64,000 nt of DNA. Origin: Marchantia polymorpha subsp. ruderalis (taxonomy: Eukaryota > Streptophyta > Marchantiopsida > Marchantiales > Marchantiaceae). The translations under genes were made by a program, and so were the position numbers. The first letter of the stretch is position 1. Each line of letters opens with the position of its first letter. The DNA is taken from positions 24,019,501 through 24,083,500 of the forward strand of contig AP031355.1 in the NCBI GenBank assembly GCA_037833965.1. Reading direction: 5' to 3'. Positions 12,155 through 25,380 of the stretch are shown here, one piece after another. The notes under the pieces were generated by a model. It searched no databases, was not told the origin of the DNA, and saw only the letters and a list, made by a program, of their open reading frames with translations.

Positions 12155-15100
12155 ATAGTGATCTTGAATTTGAATAACACATGTCTTGTATATTTCAGCA
12201 TCTTTAGGTCTCCACAGGATTCTGATTCTCGTTCGAAGACTCGGAGTGAAGTGTTCTTCAGTTTTGTTCAGGACACCGACTCTAAAGGAAAGAAGAAGGA
12301 GTCTATGAGAATAGATATGCATTGCTATAGTAGTTCACATTTGCATTCGAAGCGTTCGTCTTGCGGTGTGAAGGGCAACCCTCTCCATACTCTGAGAAGT
12401 AGGGTTAAGTACATCAGCAAAGAGCTCGGCGATAGCCAATATTCCCTCAGCAGACTATTTAACATGAATTTATGGACATACACATGATAATTGGTCGGAT
12501 ATTTACCTCGAGACTGCTCCCGGTGGAAAGGCCGAGACTGGCTGAGTAAAAGTTCTCTCTCTTGTTCTTTCTCTCTCTCTCGCTCAAAGTTTTAAAATTC
12601 ATGTGAGTTTGGGCCCAGGCCCATTGGACCCCTGACAGGCTTCTCCTGCTGCCCCTCACTCCAATACCACACATGACACGGTTTCACCGTTCCACCTTCA
12701 CTGCTGTATGCTGGAAACAGTTTGAGCAGCACGCTGTAGACGCAGAAAGACATTGCAATGAGGTTTTCGTGGCATACTTTTTTTCGAGCTGCTTGAATCT
12801 CGTCCTTGGCAAGGTCTGAGCTCAAGTCAGCTTTCTTGTGAGTGAATAGTGAAAGCGAATGAGGGGTGGGATGCGCGCAAAGAAACTGAATACTGTTACT
12901 GGATAATGGAAGCTGACTTTCAACAGGCCAGGCAACACTCCAGAATCAACCCTTCTTCGCAAACGAGATGCTGCTGACACAGATTGCCCCTCGTCCCGAA
13001 TGTGCAAACCATTTGTCAGCTTCAGTGCTTCAGTGCCCCCACTTTGTAGGTCAGCGAGAGAATATCTACCTGAGCTTGACTTTTCCATCTTCTCCACATA
13101 CTTCCGTTGTCTGGGATAGTCTCCCATTTCGGGATCTGAGCAAACAACTTTAGATGCCTCCTGCACTTTGTCCCCTCCTCAACCCCATATCCTCCAGTCA
13201 ACACACTTGCAACAGGCCAAGGACCAAGCCTTGGGGCGGAATCCAAACATGGCTCACTCCATTCAGCATCTCACATCTCAATTCACTTCACTTCACATCA
13301 TCGCTGCATGGGCACACCCCCGCTTCCAGAACTCGCCCACAAGTACTCAAACCCAATCATGCAGCTCCATTTGAGTGTTGCATGTCAGTGACTCTCATAC
13401 CCCTACAACTCTTCTTGCCCTTGAGGACCTTCGTGGTTCATAATTCGGCTCATGGATCTAACTCTATCGGCCCTGACCTCATCACATGGCAAGTTCAGAT
13501 TCGCCTGCAGGTGAGTGTAAATGAGCAACCCTCCCTTCCACCTTGGATCACCCCCTCCTCAACAGCTCCTCCTCACTTCACCTCAACACGTTGATAATAC
13601 AATCACCTTCCTCGAGCACATCTTGAGCGGACTGAGTGTTCAAGGAGCAGATTCACATTCGACGATGAGCCCATCTCATCCCTCTGAGCTTCCTTTCCTT
13701 GTACCATTCCATAATCTCACTGATTGCCATCCACATTGCCGACCAATTCGTCCGTGTACGGTCTAGCCTCTGAAAAATATCACTGAATTGAAGACATAAA
13801 ACAAACTCAACCCACCAAAGCTGACTTACAAGACAAACAAGACCCAAAATTGAGATATACAATGACATGTTACATATCGAGACGACCAATAATGACCAAG
13901 AGAAAGCGACGGCCAGTGATGTCTGCTAGTACATACTATAAGTATAGGGGACATTAATTGATACAACTAAAAGGACGAACAGACCCCAACAGCTTGTACA
14001 TGGATGAATCCAAACAAATGAGATGTAAAGACGCCCAGTGGTAATTCTGTGATATGGTAACTACCATACCAAAGTCAGAAGGTTTTCATTGACGTAAAAA
14101 AAGTATGAAAAGGCTCCCAGCAAGGATGTATACAAAAATATAAGATGCAAATGATACGTCATAAGGGACCTACCATATCCAAACATAGGTCAAAAGATCT
14201 CGTAACAAGAGTACACGAAAATTCATAGCCTGAAGCTAGCAATAGAGGATAAGAAGAATCATCGCCTAAAACTAGCACATCCATAGATGATAGTTGGGCG
14301 TGTGAGATGAGGCGATTGTCGTCACGAGGACGAGATTCATGATGACATCACCGTTCTTGGCAGAAGAGGATCCTCGAAGTTTGCACCTAGCGGCGAAGAC
14401 AAGTTACGCAAGAGAGGAGAGAGAGAGAGAGAGAATGAAGGAAAGAAGAACTATAAACAAAACTCCGGTCCAGATCAAGGTCATGGAATAGGAAGCGAAC
14501 ATCCAAATGAATTTTGAAAGTCAACTGCTCTGAGTAACCTTCGTCATAATTGACGAGGAAGAAACTTAAAATAAATGTATATGTATAATAAAAATTTGAG
14601 GGAGGGATACATGGATCCATATACAAAACAATACACAGATCACTCTCGTCATATGATAGAGCCCTCGGTCCCTTGCATTCAGGAATATATCATTGCGAGT
14701 CCCAATGCCATCTCTGTCCCTGTCAGCGTAAAAGGAAGTTTGCCTTCAGTTCATTATCCCAAAAAATACACATATATTGAGAGGCAACGAGACCATTCAC
14801 TCTCCAAATTTTTTATTTTTTTTTGGAACCTTAAAACTTCCAAATTCATTATGTTTATATGTGCTTGAGATGCGGTGCTTTGGAAGGTGAAAGTCAACCA
14901 CCAGTACTCATTAAAAGGTACCGAGAGTAGTGGGCTGCTTCAGTGGAAAACCAGAACGTAGATCAGGCTCCACATTTTATAATGGTTACAGGCCCTCGCA
15001 TTCTGGTGTACATCAATGCCTTCTTTGTCACTGGCAGCTGAAGAATAGAAAATGTTATGTTATCCTATACCATCAAAAATAAAGATGGGAATGAAGAAAT

Positions 15101-16500
15101 CAGAAATTATTGACAGTTTGCTCCTCACAGTCCTCCGAATCTTACAATCTCCAATGAAGCAAATCGGAATCAACGTCGACCCATACTCTCTCATACAAAA
15201 GGAATATTTACCCAATTTGACAATGAAGTTTTTCTCGTTGTAGTTAATCCATACAACTGAAAATATGATATATAATCCAACAGTATCAATTAGCATTTTC
15301 TATTCAACCATTTATCTCCCTGCTTTGCAAGCATCTTTCTCCCCAAATCATATCAAATTATTGGTCCTCATTTATAATATACTTCGCTCACTGTACGCGA
15401 GAAGTGCCAAATGGTTAGTTCACCAGCTCGTGAGAGATGGAGAAGTCTGGAACGAGCTGTTCCGAGTTAGCTTTTGTCTTGACTGGAATGTGGAACGAAG
15501 TTCACAGTATCACCATGGCTTTGTGGGTATGGCTTGGAATCCCAAAGTCAAAGAATAATGGCTCTCGAGTAGTCTGAAATGTACGAACCGGTGGACTCGT
15601 GTATTGAGACGACGAGATCGAAACCAGGCCGAACGGCAAAACCAGTGCCACCACTATTCCATGATCAACCTCTGAACTATAATCATTTGGAGGCTCGCGC
15701 ATGTGATTATCCACCAGTATTAGGTCAACGTAATCTGCACACCCGACTATTATATAAATATTTTTCCCTACTGATTGTTTACTGCTTCGGATATGCCAAA
15801 ATGACGATAACGCCGAATACAGTGGTAGTCATAATAACAGGATTGTTGACAAGAATTCATTAAGATTACGCACGAAATCCTTGCCTTGCATCCATCTTCT
15901 AGAAGATGGTTTGGATTGCTTTGAGACTTTGGATTTCGAGGTCAACGTTTTGCAGATTTTTGTCGACATGGTATGCTGGTTGGAATAGTGGAGGCGTGTA
16001 AATTCCAGAGCAATTTACAGTTTTCTTAAGAGACCTCACTCAATGTAGAAGGCTATACTTAAGATGTACAAGCTTCTCGGTAGGACCCCGGCTCATGGCA
16101 TTATCAGATCCACAACCAAGAGCAAGGTTCAGCGTGCATTTCTGTTAATGGCACCAAGGTGAATCTCATCTTACCTCAAACCATGGAATTATAATGTTAA
16201 AATCAACGGCAGCATGGTGAGAAAGCTGATAGACTGCAGTTCGATGTAGAAAATGATGGATCCCGATGAGCTTGAAGTAGACATTGAAGACAATCCAGCA
16301 GACTGCTCAACAGAAGCATTTGATCATGATGGTGTGGGGGTGTAGTTATGATTTTCAGACAAATTTTATTATGTTTGGAAGAAGTGTAGCTAGCTAATCT
16401 AAAGGTATTACCATTCATACAAATAAGAAGTTTCATGCAGAAATGTCAAAAATGTATTCGAATGAAACAAAAAGCAAATAGGTTTGCAAGGTCAGAGGAC
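12155..16500. other. Gene-poor region downstream of DRC11
   Basis: No coding region could be supported. The first few hundred bases are probably DRC11 3' UTR. Short open frames occur on both strands (for example near 12,600-13,170 on the minus strand and 13,154-13,594 on the plus strand), but they match no family I know and have no partner exons. A GA microsatellite lies at about 14,412-14,434. Confidence 0.5.
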
Positions 16501-16532
16501 TTGTGATGAACTCCAATGAAGGGTTCAGGTTT

Positions 16533-17245
16533 ATACGCTAAACCCTAAACCCTACACGGTGTAGGGTTCAGACTCAAGGAAGAGAGAAAAAGTGTTTTGT
16601 CACGAATAAGTTCACACTAGTTTGAGTAGTTGAGAGAGTGAAGTAAGTTCAGGAAGAATGGATATCTAGAGTGTAGAGAGTCAAAGTGGTGAAACATTTA
16701 CAATCAATATTAAATCAAAACTAGCAGAAGATCTTGCTTAGAGCTTCATTCGTTTCACTCCCAGTCTCCTCCACTCCTAATTAAAGTCTAACAGGGAGCT
16801 TTCAACACACTTCTAATATCACTCCTCAAGCTCCCCAATCACTAGTTGTACTTGTTTTCGCTATCTATCTAAAAATATATGACAGCCAAACATCTTATAC
16901 CCCAGCCCTTCTCTCTTCCACTAAAGTATTGATGCGGTAGTCTAGCTTGGAAATGGTTAGCCTACATGAGGTACTTCATAGTAAATATTTACAAGCTGCC
17001 AGACTATTGCTGGGCGAAATTGTTGCTAAGCAAACTAAAGCAATGGCATCCGTCTACTTTGTAACCGAGTAGCGTGTTCCAAATAAATTCCCTGTTATTT
17101 AGGGTTTAGGGTTCATTGCTGATGTTTGTGGTCTCTATTTAGAACTACTTTCTCTCTGAGCATCATCCAGTTGTGGAGTTGCATTTGCTTCGTCTACCGT
17201 TCTAATAAAGCTCACATTTACACACCGCCTAAACTAACCCTAAAC
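16533..17245. promoter_or_regulatory. Cluster of telobox-like motifs (AAACCCTA / TAGGGTTT)
   Basis: AAACCCTA-type motifs occur at about 16,539-16,554, again as the inverted TAGGGTT at 16,562-16,568, as TTTAGGGTTTAGGG near 17,098-17,112, and as AACCCTAAAC near 17,226-17,236. In plants, teloboxes mark promoters of growth and translation genes and also Polycomb targets. No gene start was found nearby, so these could also be interstitial telomere-like fragments. A further TTTAGGGTTT copy is near 43,058-43,070. Confidence 0.5.
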
Positions 17246-17589
17246 GAAGGTTTCCTGGTGCTACTTAATAAAGCTAATTTCTCGCCCCGCTTTACTAAGT
17301 AGGCTTGACCATGTGTAATATGGACTTATGAACTTAGGTCTGTCCGTAACTGTAGGCAGAAATGTGACACATAAAGCATATTTTTATGACTTGAAGAGAG
17401 CACAATCGTAGATGTGGATTGCAATTACATGATTACATAGATTCTTATGTGAGATAGATACTATAAATTAGATTGATATGTTTTATAGGTGTCCTTTTGG
17501 TTTGATATTAAAAAAATGAATTTTTTTTATCAATTACGATTGAGAAGATGAAATCATATTAATGATTGATTATTGATGAATTATGATAT

Positions 17590-17628
17590 GGTATAAATGA
17601 TATGATTTCATTTCATATCATTTATACC
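17590..17628. repeat. Perfect 16-bp hairpin
   Basis: Arms GGTATAAATGATATGA and its exact complement are separated by a 7-base loop. It sits at the left edge of the AT-rich block. A partial, diverged copy of the same ATGATATGAAATGAAA words follows at 17,647-17,665. Confidence 0.85.
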
Positions 17629-20600
17629 TTGTTAATACAAGGTACAATGATATGAAATGAAATTATATTGACATGTTGAGTAGACAAAACTCAACAATCT
17701 AATATTATTATCATACACAAGATGAAAATTGTGATATCTTTTCATACTTTAATCAAGATGAAGATAATGAAATAAAGATATGAAGTCTTTTATATAAAAT
17801 AAAAATACAAAGGGGTTTTAAAGTTGCATTTGAAAATAAACTGAATATTTTTTAGTAAAAAATAAAATCAGAATAGATTAAATTTGATATATTAAGTCTA
17901 TAGTAAAAAAAATAATTTATAATTTATTTTTAATTTTAATCAAAAAATATATGATTCCACCAAAACGTCTTTGATGTATAAAAATTCAAGATTAAATTAA
18001 TAAAAGAATAAAATTTATGATAGTAAGTATAGAAAATATATTCAGAACTTATCAAATATTAAAATATTAATTAACTAAGCATTTTTTATAATTTTAATTT
18101 TAAAGTAAAAATCACAAGTAAATTTATTTTTTCACAAATTTATATAATACAAAAGAAATTAATTTTTAAATTTTCAATAAAAACTTTTAATTCAATAAAA
18201 AATAACTACTTATTAATTAAAATAACCTATTGAATATGAAAAATAAATGGGAAAAAAATCAATTTTACTTCTTTTAAAACCTTAGTTATAAAAATTAAGC
18301 TTATATTGTAATCACTTTTGTAATTATTCTTGCAAAAAATTAGTTTTTATTATTGTGTAGCACAACGTAAATATAAAATAAAGTTATTGAATCCATGTGT
18401 GAAAGTATAATGATGAGTAAACTTAGAATTAATTTTTTCCAAATTGTCTTACAGAAAAATAACTTACTAAAAAGGTGTGATTTTAAATATGTCGAACAAA
18501 TCATAAAATTATAAAGTGTATTTTGTGAATTTTTTATAAAGATAAATTTTTTTAAGAATGTTTAGTTTTTAAATTTTACTTCTTCATAGAGACTTGAAGT
18601 TAATAAATTAATTGAAATAATGAATAAAAATTTATTAAAAGAATGAAAATGATTATAATATATGTTTTTGAGTTGGATTTTTTGATGAGATGATCATCTT
18701 AACAACAATTGAAAATTATTTATTCTAACTTAAAATGGTTATTTATTCATTCTGTTAGAAGCAAACTTGATTTTGATCATAAAATAAAAAAACACTGATT
18801 ATTGATTTTAATAATAATTTTTTTTCATATTTTTTGAAAAATATGACAAATAGTATTTTTGCAATATACAATTACTGCTAATTTTTTCAGATTGGAATAT
18901 CTTATCACACTTAATTTACGTATAACACGTTTGATCATATTAATCAATTGAATTTAATTTTTTTTTTTACTATTAAACGTGGGATGAATTTAGATAAATC
19001 AGATCAAAGTCAAGCTGGAGCTATGAATTTAAACAAGATGTTGACGTCTAAATTTTTGTTTTCAACAGCAATAAATAAAATGATCTTCATGAGCATATTT
19101 TTGGTTTTTTCATTTTACATTTATAATGTTTTAATTTTAGCAAGTGTATGAGTACAATGATTTTATTTTGTTGTCCAAGTTTTGAATGGCTTGAATGAAA
19201 ATATAAATTTTTAAGGCTTGAATGACTTATATATAGTTGTTTGAGTCTTTTGAACATCATTTTTATTGCAAGATTTTATTGAATAATTTGTATATCTCTT
19301 TCAAGCCAATCAACTTTAAAATAAAAAATTGAAGGATATGGTTAATTTCAATTTTATAAGTATATTAGATAATAACCTTGAAATAGAATATTATATTTCA
19401 AATATTGAAGATTAAATTGATGTTTATGTGTAATTTAGTGATTAATTTCAAAATCTGGTTTAAACCATAAACATGTGCAATTCCATGACCAATTAAAATC
19501 TTTCGATTGATCTCGACCACTTGCAGTTTGATGTAATAGTTGATAAAAATTGAGAATAATAGTATTTAAAATTTAAATTCATTTCATGTTTTTAATTTGT
19601 CATTGTCACGTGTGTTGTTTCATTGTGATAGAAGATAATGATTTAAATCGAGTTTGTAAGTACTTTCAATAAAAACATGATCATGTTATAAATTTCAAAT
19701 TTTTTTGTTATGTCACTAAATGTGTCGTTAAGACGATCATATATACGAATAACACCAATAATAAGTATTTTGAATTTAGTACTAGATCCAAATTTGGCAT
19801 TAAATTTTTTGACAGTTTATAATAATATGTTATCTTTTGAATTTGTTAACAGATTTAAGTGTAGTAATAATTTTTCAACTTAATATTATTTATATTTGGC
19901 ATAAAACTTATTCTAGACTAAACATTGTTGGAGAAGTTGTATAATATACAAGATCTATTTTATTTAACATGAAATATTTAAGTTGAAGTATATATCAATG
20001 TAGTTGGTAAATCCTTTCCTCCTAAATCAATTTTTTTGATACTATTAAACTAAAATAAAGGACTAATTATACTCTTTTGAAAGTAATTGCTTGTTTGGCT
20101 TATACAGTCAAATGAAAAAATAGTTAAAATTGATGCTTTCTTGGATATGCTTGTGATATGAAGTATAATATGCTATAAATATCATGTAAAATATACATAT
20201 ATTGTCAATAGAGATAATTTTTTTGATGAACTTAAATAACTGAAAATCAATTTACAATTTTGAAGCTTCTTTAATTGAAAAGAATAAATCTTTACTTACA
20301 GATATTGTTGAGATAAGATTAATCATCATGAATTTAACGATGTGACACAAAGATTATATCAGAACAAGTTCAATCACATTTCTTTAAAGCAGAAATAAAA
20401 AGAGCAAGTAATTATTGATAAGATTTAAATTATCGCATTAAATAATAGAATCCAACTAGAAACATATTAGAAGATAATTAAATTCAATAAATAAAAATCC
20501 TACATGTGATGGTATATGTATTGGTTTGTACATTTTTAAAATTCATGACGTTGAGACTAGAAATGATAATACACTGATCTTTAAACGAAAAATTTCTTCA

Positions 20601-20689
20601 TTTCATATAGTCAATAAGTTTCAATGAAATATTGATATGGAGCATGAAATAACGTTGATGATTCAAAATTAAATTATAAAAACTAGTTA

Positions 20690-22050
20690 ACTTTTTTACA
20701 TTAAAATTCTTGAGTGGGAGCAAATGAGTTTACAGACCAAGGCATAATTTAATTGATGATAAAACAGTTATTTTCAAAGCCAAATTGATTTCTACGAATT
20801 TCACATATAAGAGAGTTATAATCTCTAACAAAGTTATTTTATTTGTAGCAAAGTATGTAAAAAATTGATTTGTATGTGTACTTGTTATAATATTTTCTTT
20901 GATTATAAATCAACTATGCAGTTTTTTTAAAATTCTAAGAATATTTAAAAATATTTTGTTACATGAACAAATGGTTGGCTTTGAACAAAAAATTGTTTTA
21001 ATCATCATATAAATTGAAGCAATCTCCTATGCAATGAAATGCAAGATTTGATGAATTCATAAAATCACTACATGTAATATGAAGTGTGTATGATCTATGT
21101 TAGAAATATACTTTATGTCGATGATGAGGAGCTTATATTTTTTGGAAAACAACCACAATAGATTACATTAACGTTTATAGATGCAATTATCAATTCAAGT
21201 ATTTATTGAAGACAAATTTTTTTGAATTACTCAAAGAAACTATCATGCATAGAATTAAAAATGCTCTAATGAAAAAAGGCTATATATAAATCATGGCAAT
21301 TACATCTAAATTTATGTTTGATAGGTTAAACACATCAGTATGTCAAAAAAGTTTGGACTGCTTTGTGAGCACATTCAAGTTTCTACAACTTAATATTTAA
21401 TCAATGCAATTGAGAAGAAAAAAATTGACTCATATGACAAGGAAATGTCTAGCCTCATGTTTTTGATGATATGCATAAGATCTAATAATGTTTTAGCAAT
21501 GTTAGGTGAACATGTTTTGTCAAATTTTAAAAAGTTTCATTGAAAAGATATGAAGTGGATTGTGAGATTCCCCATGATAAGTTTAGATTACATTTTTGGA
21601 TGATTTATTAAACAATATAATATTCTTGTCAAAATATGTTTATAATGATTATGAACAAGAAAAAAAATCGAAAGAACTATATGTGTTTACACTTCGCAAT
21701 GATGCACTATTATTAGATTTTTTTTTTAGCTAAACTATGCAACCTCATAGCTTAGTCAAGAGTAAAATTCAAACATATAACAGCAGAAGAAAAAGAAAAT
21801 TCAATTAAATTGATTTTTCATTCAGAATAGATTAAAATTGAATGTTGTTTATCTTCATTGTGATTGCTTTACATTTTGAAACAAATCAAATGTTGTAATA
21901 AGTGTGTAAACACACATATTATAATATCACTTCATCAAAGTTGTTGATCATTTAAAAAGATTGAGGTAGCAAGATTGAAGATAAATTTATTGAATTTATT
22001 TGTTTGAAAAAGTTAAAAAAAACCCCGTGCAACAATGCGGGCAGAAGGAA
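20690..22050 (+). mobile_element. Ty1/copia LTR retrotransposon relic (reverse transcriptase and RNase H region)
   Basis: A fossil copy on the plus strand, broken many times. Recognisable in order are the start of the reverse transcriptase near 20,770-20,870, the region before the active site near 20,930-21,060, the YVDD active-site box near 21,112-21,140, and the conserved stretch before RNase H near 21,450-21,560. RNase H-like sequence fades out towards 22,050. Gag, protease and integrase parts, and both LTRs, could not be identified. The element looks old, judging by its AT content and density of breaks. Confidence 0.75.
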
Positions 22051-24130
22051 CAGAAGAAGTCCTAATTAGTATTTTATATATATATATATACATATATATA
22101 ATTTTGACTATAATTTAATCCTAGTTAATTCTAGTTTATATAAAATTTTATTTGTTGAATTTGTTTTACTTTTTTTAAAAATTTATGTTGGGATTATATA
22201 TCTTTTACATGAATTAAGAGGAAAAAAAATAATTTTTGATCTAAATATAGTGAATTTAACCTCAATAAATAAACTAGCTAGTTTATCATTTTATAAAAAA
22301 GTTTGATTGAAAATTAACCTCTCACTAACTAATTTAGATTTTAGGTGGGTAGAGCCTAAATTGTTCTTGTATAAACATAGAATCAAGTGATGAATCACCT
22401 ATTATTTGTGATGAGTTTATAGAATGATTGTTTGTTGGCTTGTGTATTAGATCTAACAATTACCAAATTTTACATATTTTGAAAATTTTGAAACAATATG
22501 ATGATTTTTAATATTTTTTTTTAATTTATCTTCCAAAAAATATAGGTGTTATGAATATAAACTTTGCAAATATGCAGATAAATTTAGTATAAATTCTATC
22601 ATGATAAATGATATAATAATATGAGAAAAAAAATAACATATTGTATGCATTGATATAATATTTTTGATCATAATACTATAATTTTATTATTTACATTCAA
22701 GTATCATTAACATTTTCAATGATCTTAATTAATATACTTAAATACTCAATTTCATGACCTTAAATTTATAATGTACATCATGTGGATGATCCAAAATCCT
22801 ATGTTGTGTTTTTTTAAATGCAAGATCTAGATACATGATATGTTTTTTACATTTGGTAGATGATAATTTTATATTGTCATCAAATACAAATGTTTATAAA
22901 TAATTTTACAATTTTATTTAATGGATGGATATACATAAAAGCAAAGACAAGCAGTAATGAATTTTAATATACATATATAAAATTGTTTATGTCTGTAAGA
23001 ATATTTATTCATATGAAAATAGGATTCAATCAAAATTCCTTACTATTTCAAATTATTGTTATAGCCATATAATTTTGTATGATTCGTATGATACATACAT
23101 AATTGAATAATCATGGAAAAATTTATTTTCTAAACATTTCAAAAATAATTAGATGATTGTTATCTATTTTTGTTGATGAAGTATAATTCATTTTTTGTGA
23201 AATACAATAATACAGTTTGTGATTTGATAATTATGAACACAACATTACAAATTACTCAAACAATTGTGACAAGACAAAATATTTTTAAGCATCATAATAT
23301 GTAACTTTTGTGTTTAAGTTGTGAAGTATTTTAAATTTACATCATCAGAAATTATTTTAAAAAAATCATAAGGATTCAAATTCTATGATGGATTAAGTAA
23401 AATTATTTATTTACCGCGTAAAATCATTTTTTTAATTAATTAATTTTTTTAATACTTATCTTTATATCTAATTTTTTAGAAATATCATATATATCATAAA
23501 AGTAAATGTTTTAAAAACTGTTCATTTTCGTTTGACTTATATATATAACTGAGATTTGCATTGTTGTGCTTGGATTGTGAAATTTTCTATCCACATGATT
23601 CGTTTAGTTTGCTCATCACCGTTTCATCTGAAGATGTTATAAGATAAGTCACCTTGACATGAAGTATTCCTCTTCTTTCATTTTCAATGGGGATAAGATG
23701 TGGAGATTGAGGAACTAGAAACAATATTAGAGAACATCTAGTAGCAAAAACTGAATGAATGTGATTTTAGTTTAGAAATTAATTGTTTTCTTCCTATTGA
23801 AACACATTTTTTCGACACACGTTCAGTATAATATCAATATAGAATGATTGTGATATAATTTTTAATTTTGGATCACTGTCAAACCTTGATTATGACTGAG
23901 TTAAACATTGTGAACATTATGTTCGATGGAAATTGTTTAAAATCAATAATTCGGGAAAAAAATTGATTTGAGGGAAAATTGACATTTATGGTTACAATGT
24001 TGTAAATATTCGATAATTATTTAAAAAAACGTTGAATTGCTCATCTGACCACAATTCTATGACCTCTTCATCTTATGTCAGAGTCAAAATTTCAAGGGTC
24101 AAGTTTGAAAGAAAAATTACATTATAATTA

Positions 24131-25380
24131 CGAATTGGCTTCGAAATAATGCAAAATTATTCGAAGCAACAATTTATTATTTTGGCCATTTGACTACCAT
24201 TTATCTGAGGAAGGTTGAAAAGTCTCTGGAAAACACCTGTACATGATTTCATTTTGGGAAAAAGTGCTACTGTAGAACACGAGAAATCATTCGAAGTTGA
24301 TGCTGTGGAACAAGTCAACCATGACTGAGACGGTGCCATCTATCTATGCCCGGATGCTACAATGGATATTGCAACGGTAGCCAGCACCCGCGAGTTCAGA
24401 TCAGATCGTCCTGGTGGCTCATGCAAGAGCATGCTGGAACATGGAAATCAGCCGCACCGTTCTGATCTCGCATGCAACCAGCATCAAGTCGAAGTCGACT
24501 AGTGTCAGTGAGAGACAGTCGCATCGAGCAACCTGCCATGACATGACACAAATAAACAAGTGGTCGAATTTCAAGGCAGAGGAACAAGTTCATCGTCTAC
24601 AGTGGGCTTCTGTTCAGAATGCTCCAAAAATCTCGTCACGTATGTGATGCGGCGACAAGACTCTCCGAACGCAGCGCTGGGTGAAGTAATCGCCAGCTAG
24701 AGCATCCTGGAGAATCAGAGCTGGATGTTCAGCAGCCTTGCTTTTTCCTTACACCGAAAGAGTGCAATTTGCGAATCGATGGAACCTAATCATGCAGCCC
24801 AACCACGTACAAACTTTTCATCACATTTCCTTTTTTAATATATCTCGAAATCCCTTTCTAGCAGAAAGCGGTCTATATACAAAGGTGTGGCAAATTCACG
24901 GTGGAGAAGAATCGGAGAATATGTAGGCCACGATGAAGACAAGCTGAAGAAATTATGCAAGCGATAAAGTAGTGCCATAACATAAAAATCCAAAACACTA
25001 GAATGCAGGGAAGCTACTACTCATTACAATTTGTCATCTTCCGAATCGGGAATATAAGGAACAGGTGATCCAGAAGGTGCTGCTAAGAAGAAGAGTATGA
25101 AGATGCAGGATCTGAGACCCGTGAAGGAACTTGTGGCCTGGAACAAATGGCAACAGATCTGCTTTCCTCAACTTCATCGCCTTTTCTCGTGGATAGATGC
25201 TGGAATAGCGCAGACTCGGGATCAGATGGGACCACTCTCTCCCAAACTCCAACACAATGTCCTGCATAGATAAGAACCAAAGCGGTGAATCGCATTCCAT
25301 TTTTATACGCGGGGAAATCATATATGCAGGCTCATATGGAGAGTCAACCGCAACAAGTTGCAGCAGGCGTGTAGTCAATC
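24131..25380. other. Non-coding region at the right edge of AT block 1
   Basis: Base composition returns to moderate values here. A 114-codon minus-strand frame at 25,034-25,378 is the longest, but it has no recognisable domain and no partner exon. Nothing else can be supported. Confidence 0.4.

Larger units (their letters stand above)
17400..24130. other. AT-rich repeat block 1
   Basis: About 6.7 kb of extreme AT richness with sharp edges against more ordinary DNA on both sides. It has no ORF worth keeping. Part of it is a decayed copia element (listed separately); the rest resembles nothing I recognise. The composition is what long-silenced, methylated transposon DNA tends towards. Confidence 0.8.

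Noticed and set aside
12592-13166. Two adjoining minus-strand frames that might be exons
   Set aside because: No domain, no convincing splice pair, and no continuation either side.
17400-24130. AT-rich block considered as an organelle or giant-virus insertion
   Set aside because: The only readable coding signal is copia reverse transcriptase; no organelle or viral core gene was recognised.
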